From positions 1-44,143 of the forward strand of contig CAIWDF010000184.1 of the NCBI GenBank assembly GCA_903911435.1: a stretch of 44,143 bases of DNA. The letters run 5' to 3'. Positions 27,611 to 36,472 of this stretch are shown here, one piece after another; the first letter of the stretch is position 1; each line of letters opens with the position of its first letter. Source of the DNA: an uncultured Bacteroidota bacterium. Lineage in GTDB: Bacteria; Bacteroidota; Bacteroidia; 2-12-FULL-35-15. Below the pieces are notes generated by a model, which saw only the letters and a list, made by a program, of their open reading frames with translations, was not told where the DNA came from and did no database searches. The position numbers and the translations under genes were made by a program.

Positions 27611-27725
27611 CAAACACTAAGCTTCTTTAGTAGATTGTGCAGTGTTTGAATATGAGTAATAATAGCCACTACAATTTAATCTAGCGTCACTAAAATCCAT
27701 CTCAGAGACATTGTTTGGATTTTAG
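27611..27725. other. Two inverted repeats in a 272-bp intergenic region
   Basis: CAAACACT (27611-27618) pairs with AGTGTTTG (27641-27648), and CTAAAATCC (27690-27698) pairs with GGATTTTAG (27717-27725). Neither is followed by a T run. They fall between the stop of the secreted-protein gene at 27572 and the promoter at 27756. They may be 3'-end structures or decayed element ends; no gene is visible in this gap. Confidence 0.4.
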
Positions 27726-27755
27726 AACAAATTATTTATAAAAATATTTACCTTA

Positions 27756-27789
27756 TTTGTATAAATATTAAGATAAAGTATTATTTTTG
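27756..27789 (+). promoter_or_regulatory. Candidate promoter of the 27845 lipoprotein gene
   Basis: TTTG at 27756-27759 and TATTTTTG at 27782-27789, separated by 22 bp, give both elements of the Bacteroidota promoter. The leader to the ATG at 27845 would be about 50 nt. Confidence 0.55.
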
Positions 27790-27844
27790 ACCATTCGTTA
27801 ATTTTCTATTACACTTAGAAACTAAATTATAAAATAAAACTGAA

Positions 27845-28741
27845 ATGACTTTGCAATTTATCAACCTTAAAGAAAAATTAGTCTTGTTATCATTAACTGC
27901 CCTATTGGCCGCAGGATGTAACAATGGTAATAAAAAAGACAATGATGAAATCCCTCCCGTGGATAGTACTCAAAGTACAATACTGAATGTCAATGGTGAA
28001 ATATTTAGTATTCCTTCGCCAATACAAACTGCTTTCTTGATAAAAAGCACAGGAGCAAAATATGATAAGACTATTTTGAATCCTGCGAATAAATCAGCAA
28101 GTTATTCAACAGGTTTTTCGAAAGGTGTAAACCTTGGCATTTACGGTGCAGACCTTGGTTATGTAACAATTTATGACCAGAATCAAGACGCGATTGGGTA
28201 TTTGAACTCAGCAAAGAAATTAGCTGATGAATTAGGTGTAGCAGGAGCATTTGATGCAAAGACTATTGAACGTTTTCAGAAAAACCTTGGGAAACAAGAT
28301 TCAATGCTAGTGCTTGTAGGTGATGCATATCGTTCAAGCGATACTTATCTAAAAAACAACGACAGAAATGATGTTAGTGGATTAGTGCTTGCAGGTGGCT
28401 GGATTGAGAGTTTGTATTTCGCAACAAACGTTTACAAAACTAAAAACACTGAAGATGTAAAACGTAGAATTGCAGAACAAAAATCATCTTTACAAAGTTT
28501 GATTAAACTATTAAAACAATATTATAGCCAACCAGAATACACTGAGTTTGTAGACAATCTTGAAGATTTATCAACTGTTTACGATGGAATTGAATTTAAA
28601 TATACTTATCAAAAACCATCCATTGACCCAAGCAACAAGATGACAGTAATAAACAGTAAATCTGAAATCAAAATTACTCCAGAGCAGATTGAGTCGATTA
28701 CTCAAAAAATAAAAAACATCAGAACCCAAGTTGTAGGATAA
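27845..28741 (+). CDS. Lipoprotein of an unnamed family, paralogue of 10400-11278
   Basis: A 298-residue lipoprotein with lipobox LAAGC (Cys25). Its mature sequence matches the 10400-11278 product in ordered blocks: KYDKTILNP, NLGIYGADLGY, SAKKLADELG, KQDSMLVLVGDAYRSSD with YLKNNDRND, then SGLVLAGGWIESLYFATN and a final long helix ending KIKNIRTQV. The most constant element is the GIYGADL turn followed by two helices, suggesting a shared helical fold in the periplasm. No enzyme motif is visible. The next gene starts 42 bp downstream on the same strand, so the pair may be an operon ended by the terminator at 29239. Confidence 0.8.
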   Translation: MTLQFINLKEKLVLLSLTALLAAGCNNGNKKDNDEIPPVDSTQSTILNVNGEIFSIPSPIQTAFLIKSTGAKYDKTILNPANKSASYSTGFSKGVNLGIYGADLGYVTIYDQNQDAIGYLNSAKKLADELGVAGAFDAKTIERFQKNLGKQDSMLVLVGDAYRSSDTYLKNNDRNDVSGLVLAGGWIESLYFATNVYKTKNTEDVKRRIAEQKSSLQSLIKLLKQYYSQPEYTEFVDNLEDLSTVYDGIEFKYTYQKPSIDPSNKMTVINSKSEIKITPEQIESITQKIKNIRTQVVG

Positions 28742-28783
28742 TATTTGAATAGAGAAACGTTCAACAAAAAAACAAAACGTAAT

Positions 28784-29221
28784 ATGAAAAAAGGATTTTT
28801 AAAATTAGTTATTTTAGTAAGTGGTTTCATTGGCATCAGTACTGCTTCCGCTCAAGTAAATGATACGGTTGCAAATGCTTGTGCAAAACATTTAGAAAAA
28901 CAGTTTATCTCTGATGGACAACAATACCGTGCGTTATTAATGAATACAGACGAAACAGCAGAGTTCCACACAACACTTTATGGAGGCTCCGTTTATCGAA
29001 TAGCAGCGTGCAGCGGATTATCAGACGGCAACTTGGTGTTTACTATTTACGATTCAGAGAGAAATTTACTTTACACTAACAAAGATTATAAAAACTCACC
29101 TTGGTGGGATTTTAAAATCAGCAATACCCTAGATTGCATCATCGAAGCTAAACTAAATGGCGAAGGAGGACAAAGTTCAGGGAGAGCCGTTATTTTAATT
29201 GGCTTTAAACAACAGAAATAA
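28784..29221 (+). CDS. Small secreted protein, unknown function
   Basis: A 145-residue exported protein. The frame extends upstream to a TTG at 28745, but the ATG at 28784 starts a clean signal peptide (MKKGFLKLVILVSGFIGIS, cleavage near ASAQ). The mature part is a compact beta-rich domain: YRALLMNTDETAEFHTTLYGGSVYRIAACSG, NLVFTIYDSERNLLYTNKD, WWDFKISNTLDCIIEAKLNG and AVILIGFKQ. It resembles small jelly-roll or pre-peptidase C-terminal-like (PPC) domains that bind other envelope components, but this is a fold-level guess. Three cysteines (ANACAKH, AACSG, DCIIEA) are present. It is encoded directly after the lipoprotein gene. Confidence 0.72.
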   Translation: MKKGFLKLVILVSGFIGISTASAQVNDTVANACAKHLEKQFISDGQQYRALLMNTDETAEFHTTLYGGSVYRIAACSGLSDGNLVFTIYDSERNLLYTNKDYKNSPWWDFKISNTLDCIIEAKLNGEGGQSSGRAVILIGFKQQK

Positions 29222-29238
29222 AAACACATAAATTTTTT

Positions 29239-29280
29239 AAAAAAGACATTAATTACTGAGGTAATAATGTCTTTTTTTTT
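29239..29280 (+). terminator. Strong intrinsic terminator
   Basis: An imperfect stem pairs GACATTAATTAC with GTAATAATGTC (one bulge, TGAG loop), extended by flanking A and T tracts and followed by ten T residues at 29271-29280. It ends the lipoprotein/secreted-protein pair. Confidence 0.85.
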
Positions 29281-29309
29281 CGAATGTAAAACGTTATCAA
29301 TATTAAACC

Positions 29310-32300
29310 ATGAGTGAACGAATATTAAAAGCCTTAATGCAAATGTTTGCTATCATTGCAAGGGTTGATGGCATTAATGACAATGGACGATTGATTGTTC
29401 AATCATTCTTGAAACAGCAATTAAATCAAGAATTGGTGGACCAATATCTTAAGATATTTGACGAATATCTGGAAGCTCACCATCAAGTAACCAAGAAAAA
29501 AGATGGAACTGCGAAACGCACATCTTTGAACTCGGTTAAGGTTTTAAGAATTTGCACTCAAATTAACAGCGAGCTCACACAAGTACAAAAAGTAGTTGTT
29601 CTCATTCGATTGATAGAGTTCATCAATTCGAATGTAGAAATATCGGAACAAGAATTAGAATTTGTTAAAACTGTTGCCGAGACATTTAATATTAGTGAGG
29701 ATGAATACAGAAGCAGTATGGGATTCATTCAAGCTAGTGTTGATGATGTTCCAGATTCAAGCCAAGTACTTATTATCGACAATCGCCTTTCTCATAATTT
29801 AAGAGATGCTAAACATGTTTTTGCAGAAGGAGTAACTGGTCAAGCAAGAGTATTATGGATACAAAGTGTCAATCTCTACGCCCTACTCTATTTTGGCAAA
29901 AGCGACTTGTACCTTAATGGCCAAATTCTTACATCTGGAAAAGTTTTCATCTTAACTCCTGGTTCGTCATTAAGAAGCTCAAAGGTAAAACCTGTATATT
30001 ATAGCGATATACTAAGTGCCTTTATGAGCGACACCTCTAAAGCAAAGGTATCGTTCACGGTTAATAATCTTGAATTTAAATTCAAAAGTGGAAAATTAGG
30101 TTTACGTGACATTAATTTTAGTGAAGACTCTGGACGACTCATTGGAATCATGGGTGGTTCGGGGGCAGGAAAGTCAACTTTACTAAATGTTTTGAACGGT
30201 AACGAAACACCTAGTGAAGGTTCGGTTAAGATTAATGGAATTAATATACATACTGAGAAGAACAAAATAGAAGGCGTTATCGGTCACGTTTCACAAGATG
30301 ATTTGTTGATTGAGGAACTAACGGTCTTCCAAAATTTATTTTACAATGCAAAACTTTGTTTTGGTAACAAAAAAGACAGTGAAATTTCTGATTTAGTTGT
30401 TGAAGTATTAACTAGTATAGGTTTAATCGAAACTCGCGATTTAAAGGTTGGAAGCCCACTTGAAAAAACAATATCTGGAGGTCAACGTAAGCGATTAAAT
30501 ATAGCACTTGAATTAATTCGTGAGCCATCCGTTCTTTTTGTTGATGAGCCTACATCAGGCCTTTCATCGCGAGATTCGGAAAACATCATGGACCTTTTAA
30601 AAGAGCTTGCTCTGAAAGGAAAATTGGTATTCGTTGTTATCCATCAGCCTTCATCTGATATTTTTAAAATGTTTGATAAGTTATTGATACTTGATGTTGG
30701 TGGTTATCCTATTTATTATGGTAACCCAGTTGACTCTGTCATCTATTTTAAGACTGTTGTTAATCATGCAAACAGTAATGAGAGTGAATGTATTGAATGT
30801 GGGAATGTAAATCCTGAGCAAGTTTTTAATATCATCGAATCAAAGGTATTGGATGAATATGGAAACATTACTCGAAACAGAAAGGTGTCTCCTGGCGAAT
30901 GGAATGAACACTTTAAGGAAAAAATAGAAACAAAAGTGAATGAGGCGGTTGAACTGACTGAAATTCCTGAAAGCACTTTTAAAGTTCCAAATAAATTCAA
31001 ACAATTTAAGGTATTCATTACTCGTGATGTATTATCGAAATTAACTAACAAACAATACCTTTCGATCAATTTCCTTGAATCACCTGTACTAGCCCTTATC
31101 CTTGCATATTTCGTGAAGTATACGAATATGGATTTATCTAATAAGGTTGGTTACACCTTCCGTGAGAATGAAAACATCACTGTATATATGTTCATGGCTG
31201 TGGTAGTTGCCCTTTTTATAGGATTGACTGTTAGTGCTGAAGAAATTATTAAAGATAGAAAGATACAGAAACGAGAATCCTTTCTAAACCTTAGTAAAGG
31301 AAGTTATATCTGGAGCAAGATTGTAATTATGTTCGTTCTGTCGGCTATTCAAACGTTCATGTTTATCCTTATTGGAAATTACATACTTGAAATAAAGGGG
31401 ATGTGGTTCGAATATTGGTTAGTGTTATTTACCACTTCTTGTTTTGCGAACATGCTCGGATTAAACATTTCAGCGAGTTTTAATTCGGCAGTTACGATAT
31501 ACATTCTAATTCCATTCTTAATAATTCCACAGTTATTATTCAGTGGTATTTTGGTGAAATTTGACAAACTTAATCCAACAATTACTTCTCAAAGTGAGGT
31601 ACCTATTATTGGCGAAGTTATGACATCTCGATGGGCATTTGAAGCTCTCGCTGTGAAACAGTTCAAAGATAACTTGTTCAACAACCGACTTTATAAATAT
31701 GAAAAAGCCATACATATTGCAACTTTTAAGAAGGACAATTGGTTAACTGCAATGCAGAACAAATTGAATAATTGTGAAGGCGATTATAAAGACCCTTCTA
31801 AAAAGAAAGAAGTTGCCGAAGCATTAAAAATGTTGCGAGACGAGATTACCAAAGAAGAAAGCACGCCAGGATTGAAATTGAAATGTGACGACAAAGATAA
31901 TCTTACCATTGAAAATTTTAACTCAACGGTAGCTCAACATATAAATGAGTTTTTTGAGTCAATAAAAAATTACTACATCAAATATTCAAAGAATGCAAGA
32001 GATCGATCTCAAGAAGTGATTTTAAAACTTACCAAGGATAGTACATCAAATGCAAAGTATTTGAAGGAACAGGACGATTACACGAATGAAAGTCTGAACG
32101 ATTTGGTCACGAACAAAAATTCTCTTCTACGGATTTTGGACTTGAACGGACGTTTTATTCAAAAACAGGACCCAATTTACTTAGATCCTTCAAACTCGAA
32201 TTGGGGTAGAGCACATTTTTATGCTCCACGTAAGAAATTTATGGGCATTTTTTATGATACATTTAATTTCAATATATGTATCATCTGGTTGATGACTTTA

Positions 32301-32393
32301 ACTTTTGGTATTACACTTTATTTTGATGTACTGAAAAAGTTAATAAACTCGTTAGAGAACCTTTTTAGCAAATTCGGAAAGAAAAAGGACTAG
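29310..32393 (+). CDS. TerB-like/ABC transporter fusion (ABCG-type half transporter)
   Basis: A 1027-residue fusion. Residues ~1-145 are helical and TerB-like (MFAIIARVDGINDNGR..., VEISEQELEFVKTVAETFNIS). Residues ~150-240 are beta-rich, possibly FHA-like (LLYFGKSDLYLNGQILTSGKVFIL). An ABC ATPase domain follows: Walker A GGSGAGKST at 282-290, signature SGGQRKR from 389, Walker B VLFVDEP from 408, and a VIHQPSSD His-loop. A short Cys motif (CIECG) lies in the linker. The membrane domain of ABC2/ABCG type has helices near 590-610, 630-650, 670-695, 705-750 and a last one near 985-1005; the last is separated by a large ~230-residue soluble insertion. Substrate unknown; the protein could dimerise to form a complete transporter. 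Confidence 0.85.
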   Translation: MSERILKALMQMFAIIARVDGINDNGRLIVQSFLKQQLNQELVDQYLKIFDEYLEAHHQVTKKKDGTAKRTSLNSVKVLRICTQINSELTQVQKVVVLIRLIEFINSNVEISEQELEFVKTVAETFNISEDEYRSSMGFIQASVDDVPDSSQVLIIDNRLSHNLRDAKHVFAEGVTGQARVLWIQSVNLYALLYFGKSDLYLNGQILTSGKVFILTPGSSLRSSKVKPVYYSDILSAFMSDTSKAKVSFTVNNLEFKFKSGKLGLRDINFSEDSGRLIGIMGGSGAGKSTLLNVLNGNETPSEGSVKINGINIHTEKNKIEGVIGHVSQDDLLIEELTVFQNLFYNAKLCFGNKKDSEISDLVVEVLTSIGLIETRDLKVGSPLEKTISGGQRKRLNIALELIREPSVLFVDEPTSGLSSRDSENIMDLLKELALKGKLVFVVIHQPSSDIFKMFDKLLILDVGGYPIYYGNPVDSVIYFKTVVNHANSNESECIECGNVNPEQVFNIIESKVLDEYGNITRNRKVSPGEWNEHFKEKIETKVNEAVELTEIPESTFKVPNKFKQFKVFITRDVLSKLTNKQYLSINFLESPVLALILAYFVKYTNMDLSNKVGYTFRENENITVYMFMAVVVALFIGLTVSAEEIIKDRKIQKRESFLNLSKGSYIWSKIVIMFVLSAIQTFMFILIGNYILEIKGMWFEYWLVLFTTSCFANMLGLNISASFNSAVTIYILIPFLIIPQLLFSGILVKFDKLNPTITSQSEVPIIGEVMTSRWAFEALAVKQFKDNLFNNRLYKYEKAIHIATFKKDNWLTAMQNKLNNCEGDYKDPSKKKEVAEALKMLRDEITKEESTPGLKLKCDDKDNLTIENFNSTVAQHINEFFESIKNYYIKYSKNARDRSQEVILKLTKDSTSNAKYLKEQDDYTNESLNDLVTNKNSLLRILDLNGRFIQKQDPIYLDPSNSNWGRAHFYAPRKKFMGIFYDTFNFNICIIWLMTLTFGITLYFDVLKKLINSLENLFSKFGKKKD

Positions 32394-32396
32394 CGA

Positions 32397-32822
32397 TTAT
32401 TTTTCTAGTATCTCTTTTATTTGAGGTTTGAAGTATAGTTTACTTTTTAATATCTTCCCATCTTCACGGAAAATGGGTTCGCCATTTTCGTCAAGTTTAC
32501 TCATATTGCTTCTTTGGATTTCGTCAAAAACCTCTTCTATTTTGTGCTGTAAACCATGACGTAAAATAGTACCAAATAAAATATATAGTTGATCACCTAG
32601 AGCATCTGCTATCTCAACAATATCTCCTTCTTTACATGCTTGAAGGTATTCTTCGTTCTCCTCTTTTATTAAGTTGTACCTCAAAGTATATTCGTTTTCA
32701 CCAATCTCAGCAGTGGGTACATAACGATTTCCAATTTTGAATACATCATGAAACTTCTCTACAAATTTTATTTTGTGAATAAGTGTTTGTTTATTTTCAG
32801 GAAATGCATTATCCTTTTTCAT
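32397..32822 (-). CDS. MazG/HisE-like nucleotide pyrophosphohydrolase
   Basis: A 141-residue all-alpha NTP pyrophosphatase. The metal-binding pattern is visible: RYNLIKEENEEYLQAC supplies the E-x-x-E pair on the first helix, and EIADALGDQLYILFGTI supplies the second acidic set (E...D). The C-terminal part EIQRSNMSKLDENGEPIFREDGKILK is typical of the phosphoribosyl-ATP pyrophosphohydrolase-like subgroup encoded outside his operons. There are no his genes nearby, so a house-cleaning role on non-canonical nucleotides is more likely than histidine synthesis. It lies 14 bp after the OmpH-like gene on the same strand and 3 bp from the convergent ABC transporter stop. Confidence 0.9.
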   Translation of the reverse strand: MKKDNAFPENKQTLIHKIKFVEKFHDVFKIGNRYVPTAEIGENEYTLRYNLIKEENEEYLQACKEGDIVEIADALGDQLYILFGTILRHGLQHKIEEVFDEIQRSNMSKLDENGEPIFREDGKILKSKLYFKPQIKEILEK

Positions 32823-32836
32823 TTGACTCTTGGGTT

Positions 32837-33475
32837 CTATTTCTTTTTCTTTGCTTTATACTGAGCATTCAATCCATCCACAATTTCATTTGTAATATCG
32901 AGACTATCATTTGCAAGTAGCACTATGCCCCCAGGTCCACTTGTGTAGGTGAGTATATAATTATATTTACTCGTTTCATTGTATTCTTTAACATATTCAA
33001 CAACAGTTTTACGTACCTCTTCATTACTTTTTTGAATTTCTTCCACCAGAGTTTGTAATTGAGCTTCCATTTGGTCAAGTTCTTCTTTGCGTTTAGTCAA
33101 ATCTTCCTGTGCTGCATTGCTTTGATTCTCTGACAAAAGACCTTGACTAGCCTTTTGTTGGAATTCCGCATAATCCTTCTGAAGCTTTTGTCCTTTTGCC
33201 TGATATGCACTTTCAAGTTTACCCTGCTTAACTTGGGCCGCAGAAGTTAAATCCTTAACATAATCGTATTTTTCATTCAAAATATCACTATTGAGATAAA
33301 CTATTTTTGACGCTTTAATTTCTTTCGGCATCTGCACCATTGGTCTTGCTAATTGCGAAGAATCTGTTGTTTTAGTTGTTAAATCAACTGTCCGATTTGG
33401 AGAAGAAAAGTGAAGATAATACAAGAAAGCAACAGCTGCTATCAGGATAACGTTTAAAATTTTTGAGAAATTCAT
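32837..33475 (-). CDS. OmpH/Skp-family periplasmic chaperone
   Basis: A 212-residue protein with an N-terminal hydrophobic signal or anchor (ILNVILIAAVAFLYYLHF). After a short linker with the Skp-like strand ASKIVYLNSDILNEKYDYVKD come long amphipathic helices (QVKQGKLESAYQAKGQKLQKDYAEFQQKA; EDLTKRKEELDQMEAQLQTLVEEIQKSNEEV), and then a closing strand pair (YNYILTYTSGPGGIVLLAND). This is the trimeric jellyfish fold of OmpH/Skp, which holds unfolded outer-membrane proteins. The first helix appears uncleaved, so it may be membrane-tethered. It is read from its own start after the peroxiredoxin terminator. Confidence 0.9.
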   Translation of the reverse strand: MNFSKILNVILIAAVAFLYYLHFSSPNRTVDLTTKTTDSSQLARPMVQMPKEIKASKIVYLNSDILNEKYDYVKDLTSAAQVKQGKLESAYQAKGQKLQKDYAEFQQKASQGLLSENQSNAAQEDLTKRKEELDQMEAQLQTLVEEIQKSNEEVRKTVVEYVKEYNETSKYNYILTYTSGPGGIVLLANDSLDITNEIVDGLNAQYKAKKKK

Positions 33476-33511
33476 AATGAGGAAAAGTTATAATTGTAAC
33501 AAATTTAAAAT

Positions 33512-33542
33512 AAAAAGCACCCCAAAATAATATAGGGTGCTT
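33512..33542 (-). terminator. Intrinsic terminator of the peroxiredoxin gene
   Basis: On the minus strand AAGCACCC (33535-33542) pairs with GGGTGCTT (33515-33522), an 8-bp stem, followed by TTTTTATTTT. It lies 25 bp after the peroxiredoxin stop. Confidence 0.8.
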
Positions 33543-33566
33543 CTCATTCTGTTAAAAAGTACTAAA

Positions 33567-34196
33567 TTAGTGTTTAGCCAAGTAGTCAGCTACACCATCA
33601 TGCGATTCTTTCATAGCTGCATCTCCTTTATGCCAATTAGCTGGACAAACTTCACCATTTTCTTCGAAAAATTGCAATGCGTCAACCATTCTCAAGGCTT
33701 CATCAACATTTCTTCCTAATGGAAAATCATTGATTAATTGGTGACGAACGATACCATTTTTGTCAATCAAATACAATCCTCTGAATGCAATCATAGGTCC
33801 CGTTGCTGTTAATTGGTCATTACCATCAACATCATACTCACCGAAAAGCACATCGTAGTTCATCGAAATTATCTTTGTTGTATCAGCAACAATTGGGTAG
33901 GTAACTCCCTGAATCCCTCCTTTTGCTTTTGGCATTTGTAACCATCCCCAATGTGATTGCTCTGTGTCTGTTGAACACGCTACCACAGCAACATTTCTTG
34001 CTTCAAATTCTTTTAATTTTTCTTGAAATGCGTGTAATTCTGTTGGACAAACAAAAGTAAAATCTTTTGGATAAAAGAAGAATATTACGTGTTTTTTACC
34101 AATAAATTGATCTAGAGAATAATCATTAACTATTTCTCCTCCATTTACTACTGCTTTTGCCATGAAAGATGGCGCTTTTTTTCCTACTAATGACAT
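33567..34196 (-). CDS. Typical 2-Cys peroxiredoxin (AhpC/Prx1 type)
   Basis: A 209-residue cytoplasmic thiol peroxidase that reduces hydrogen peroxide and organic peroxides. The peroxidatic cysteine is Cys50 in FYPKDFTFVCPTE, with the conserved Thr and Pro, and the resolving cysteine is Cys184 in GEVCPANW, so it is a typical 2-Cys enzyme. The loop after SHWGWLQMPKAKGGIQG carries a GG(I/L) motif partly like that of over-oxidation-sensitive Prx1, but the C-terminal tail (DYLAKH) lacks the YF motif. No ahpF is adjacent, so thioredoxin is the likely reductant. The gene has an independent promoter region and its own terminator. Confidence 0.95.
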   Translation of the reverse strand: MSLVGKKAPSFMAKAVVNGGEIVNDYSLDQFIGKKHVIFFFYPKDFTFVCPTELHAFQEKLKEFEARNVAVVACSTDTEQSHWGWLQMPKAKGGIQGVTYPIVADTTKIISMNYDVLFGEYDVDGNDQLTATGPMIAFRGLYLIDKNGIVRHQLINDFPLGRNVDEALRMVDALQFFEENGEVCPANWHKGDAAMKESHDGVADYLAKH

Positions 34197-34291
34197 ATTT
34201 TTTTATTTTTAAGTTTATTGATTTATATATAGGGTGCGAAATTACAAAAATAAAGATTACTAAATTTAATTAAGGGAAGAAGAAATTCACT

Positions 34292-35005
34292 TTAAACAAC
34301 ACTAAATAAAGCAAAACCTGCACCTAGCAATATGATGACGAATTTGATGAAGTTAAAACGATGATTTTCGGTTGATTCGAAAAGTATTGTAGTTGAAATA
34401 TGCAGGAAAATACCTATTACTACGGCCATAATTCGATCGAAATACACTGAAAAGTTTCCAATTAAATTTTCTCCTATGGCATAACTTGTAAGGGTACCTA
34501 TGGGTGTAATTGATGCAAAAACAACTAACCACAGGATAGCCCTTGATTTATCGATATGAGATTGCATGAGCATTGTCATCAATGCCATTGCAATTGGAAT
34601 GTTGTGCATAACTATGCCTGTCAACAACGAAGAATGAGAATCGGTCATTAAATTTGCTAGTGGCATTCCTTCCAGAAATGAATGAATGGAGAGCCCAATC
34701 ATCATTGCATATGGGAAAGCGTGATTTTGATGCTTATGCAAATGAATGTGACCATGTTCAATTCCCTCAGAGAAAAACTCAAGGAGTATTTGGGCAAAAA
34801 AACCGATCAATATGTAAATACCAACATTAGGAGTTTTTGATAAATAAATTTCCGGTATTAAATGTAGTACACTAATTGCAAACAAATAAGCACCACTGAA
34901 AGAAAGAATTAATTTTAAGTTTTTACTGCTGATTTCTACAAAAAGAATAGAAAGGCCGCTCACTATTACGGACAAAAAGAGAAGTAGATACATCCAAATA
35001 TTCAT
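34292..35005 (-). CDS. ZIP family metal transporter
   Basis: A 237-residue membrane protein with about eight helices. The metal-transport helices carry the ZIP signature: IGLSIHSFLEGMPLAN on helix 4 and LTGIVMHNIPIAMALMTM on helix 5, with the conserved His, Glu and Asn of the binuclear metal site. The loop between helices 3 and 4 is His-rich (EHGHIHLHKHQNH), typical of zinc-binding regulatory loops. It probably imports Zn2+ or a similar divalent ion. It starts 2 bp after the methyltransferase stop, so the two are co-transcribed. No metal-responsive operator can be identified. Confidence 0.92.
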   Translation of the reverse strand: MNIWMYLLLFLSVIVSGLSILFVEISSKNLKLILSFSGAYLFAISVLHLIPEIYLSKTPNVGIYILIGFFAQILLEFFSEGIEHGHIHLHKHQNHAFPYAMMIGLSIHSFLEGMPLANLMTDSHSSLLTGIVMHNIPIAMALMTMLMQSHIDKSRAILWLVVFASITPIGTLTSYAIGENLIGNFSVYFDRIMAVVIGIFLHISTTILFESTENHRFNFIKFVIILLGAGFALFSVV

Positions 35006-35007
35006 CT

Positions 35008-35751
35008 TTATTTCTTTTTAGCAATCATTATTAATCGATCAGAGTTGGTAAGATCAAACTCATTTAAACTATAATCACCTTTGACATCAACTATCTTGAG
35101 ACTAGCTGCAGAGCAGTATTTTTCAAAGTCGGATAATCTTAGTGTTGAAACACTTTCTTCGAAGCAGAATTCCTTCCCATTCTCAACAAATGTAATCCTC
35201 TTTTTTATAAAATCATTTTCAACTCTTTTGTTGATTTTAAAGACAATTCCTTCAACGGTGATTTCTTCTTCATTTACTAGCTTAGCTTTTGCCTTTTCAA
35301 TATTTAAAAAATCGATTACCAATACACCCTCTTCCGTTAATGCTTTACTTGCAGCTTGTATCGTTGCAAAATTATCTTCTTGGTTCTCAAAGTAACCAAA
35401 ACTAGTAAAAAGATTTACTATGTAATCAAAAGACTGTGAGTTATAATCTTCCCGCATATCTTTTACAAAGAAATGCAGAGAATTGTTTTCATACTGTTTG
35501 GCAGCCTCAATACTTTTCTGAGATAAATCAAATCCTGTAACATCCAGATTTTTCTTGTTCAAATAAATTGAATGCCTTCCTTTGCCACAACACAAATCAA
35601 GAAAACGAGCTTCTTTTGATGGATTCAAATACTCGATAAGCGTATCTATAAACAATTCCGCTTCTTTATAATTGCGATGTTTGTATAAGATATGGTAATA
35701 AGGTGTATCAAACCAATCTTTGAACCATTCTGTTTTCGTTTTTCTATCCAT
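35008..35751 (-). CDS. Class I SAM-dependent methyltransferase
   Basis: A 247-residue soluble enzyme. SAM-binding motif I is ARFLDLCCGKGRHSIYL (about residues 48-64), followed by VTGFDLSQKSIEAA with the acidic residue that binds the ribose. Motif IV-like FDYIVNLFTSFGYF comes at about 110-123, and the remainder is beta-rich. The N-terminal KTEWFKDWFDTPYYHILYKHRN block is typical of a Bacteroidota/Firmicutes group with unassigned substrates. It is the first gene of a two-gene unit with the ZIP transporter (2-bp gap), although a shared function is not obvious. Confidence 0.88.
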   Translation of the reverse strand: MDRKTKTEWFKDWFDTPYYHILYKHRNYKEAELFIDTLIEYLNPSKEARFLDLCCGKGRHSIYLNKKNLDVTGFDLSQKSIEAAKQYENNSLHFFVKDMREDYNSQSFDYIVNLFTSFGYFENQEDNFATIQAASKALTEEGVLVIDFLNIEKAKAKLVNEEEITVEGIVFKINKRVENDFIKKRITFVENGKEFCFEESVSTLRLSDFEKYCSAASLKIVDVKGDYSLNEFDLTNSDRLIMIAKKK

Positions 35752-35854
35752 AATCGATTCACAAAATTATAAATAATAAATTGCTATTTGAGAATAAAAG
35801 AATAAGTAATACTAAATGAAGCCTAATCGTTACTTACCAAATGATTCATCTGAC

Positions 35855-36451
35855 TTACTTACCGTTATCAATTTCTTCAATTAATTTGAAGCTCACACGA
35901 TGATAAGGTGTGATACCATGCTCCCGAATTGCATCTCTATGAACCTTTGTGCCATAGGCTCTGTTCTTCGACCATCCATATCGTGGAAACTCTTCATGTA
36001 ACCTATCCATATAATCATCACGGTAAGTCTTAGCCAAAATAGAAGCCGCAGCTATGCTCATGTACTTACTATCTCCTTTGATGATGCAAGTATGTGGTAT
36101 AAAATCATACGGTTTGAAACGATTACCATCAATCAAAAGATGATTCGGGGTGGTGGCTAATTGATCAATAGCTCGATGCATTGCTAGTAATGATGCATTC
36201 AAAATATTTATTTCGTCAATTTCTTGCGCACTCACTCGCCCTACAGCCCAAGCTATTGCATTCGTTTCGATAATAGGGCGAAGCAATTTACGTTGTTTAT
36301 CACTTAGCTTTTTTGAATCATTAAAGAGGTTGTTCTTGAAATTCTTAGGCAAGATTACAGCAGCCGCAAAAACATCACCAGCAAGACAACCTCTACCCGC
36401 TTCGTCACAACCTGCTTCTATTGCATGCTTATTAAAATACCTTTTTAACAT
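35855..36451 (-). CDS. rnhB: Ribonuclease HII
   Basis: A 198-residue enzyme that nicks RNA-DNA hybrids 5' of single ribonucleotides and starts ribonucleotide excision repair. The family opening [25 protein letters not shown] places the metal ligands Asp16 and Glu17. Further conserved parts are [21 protein letters not shown] with another acidic residue, [24 protein letters not shown] with the catalytic Asp region, and [22 protein letters not shown]. Length and motif order are normal for RNase HII rather than HIII. It lies 21 bp downstream of the glycosyltransferase gene, probably in one transcript. Confidence 0.96.
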   Translation of the reverse strand: MLKRYFNKHAIEAGCDEAGRGCLAGDVFAAAVILPKNFKNNLFNDSKKLSDKQRKLLRPIIETNAIAWAVGRVSAQEIDEINILNASLLAMHRAIDQLATTPNHLLIDGNRFKPYDFIPHTCIIKGDSKYMSIAAASILAKTYRDDYMDRLHEEFPRYGWSKNRAYGTKVHRDAIREHGITPYHRVSFKLIEEIDNGK

Positions 36452-36472
36452 TGATAATCCTCTGTTATAAAA

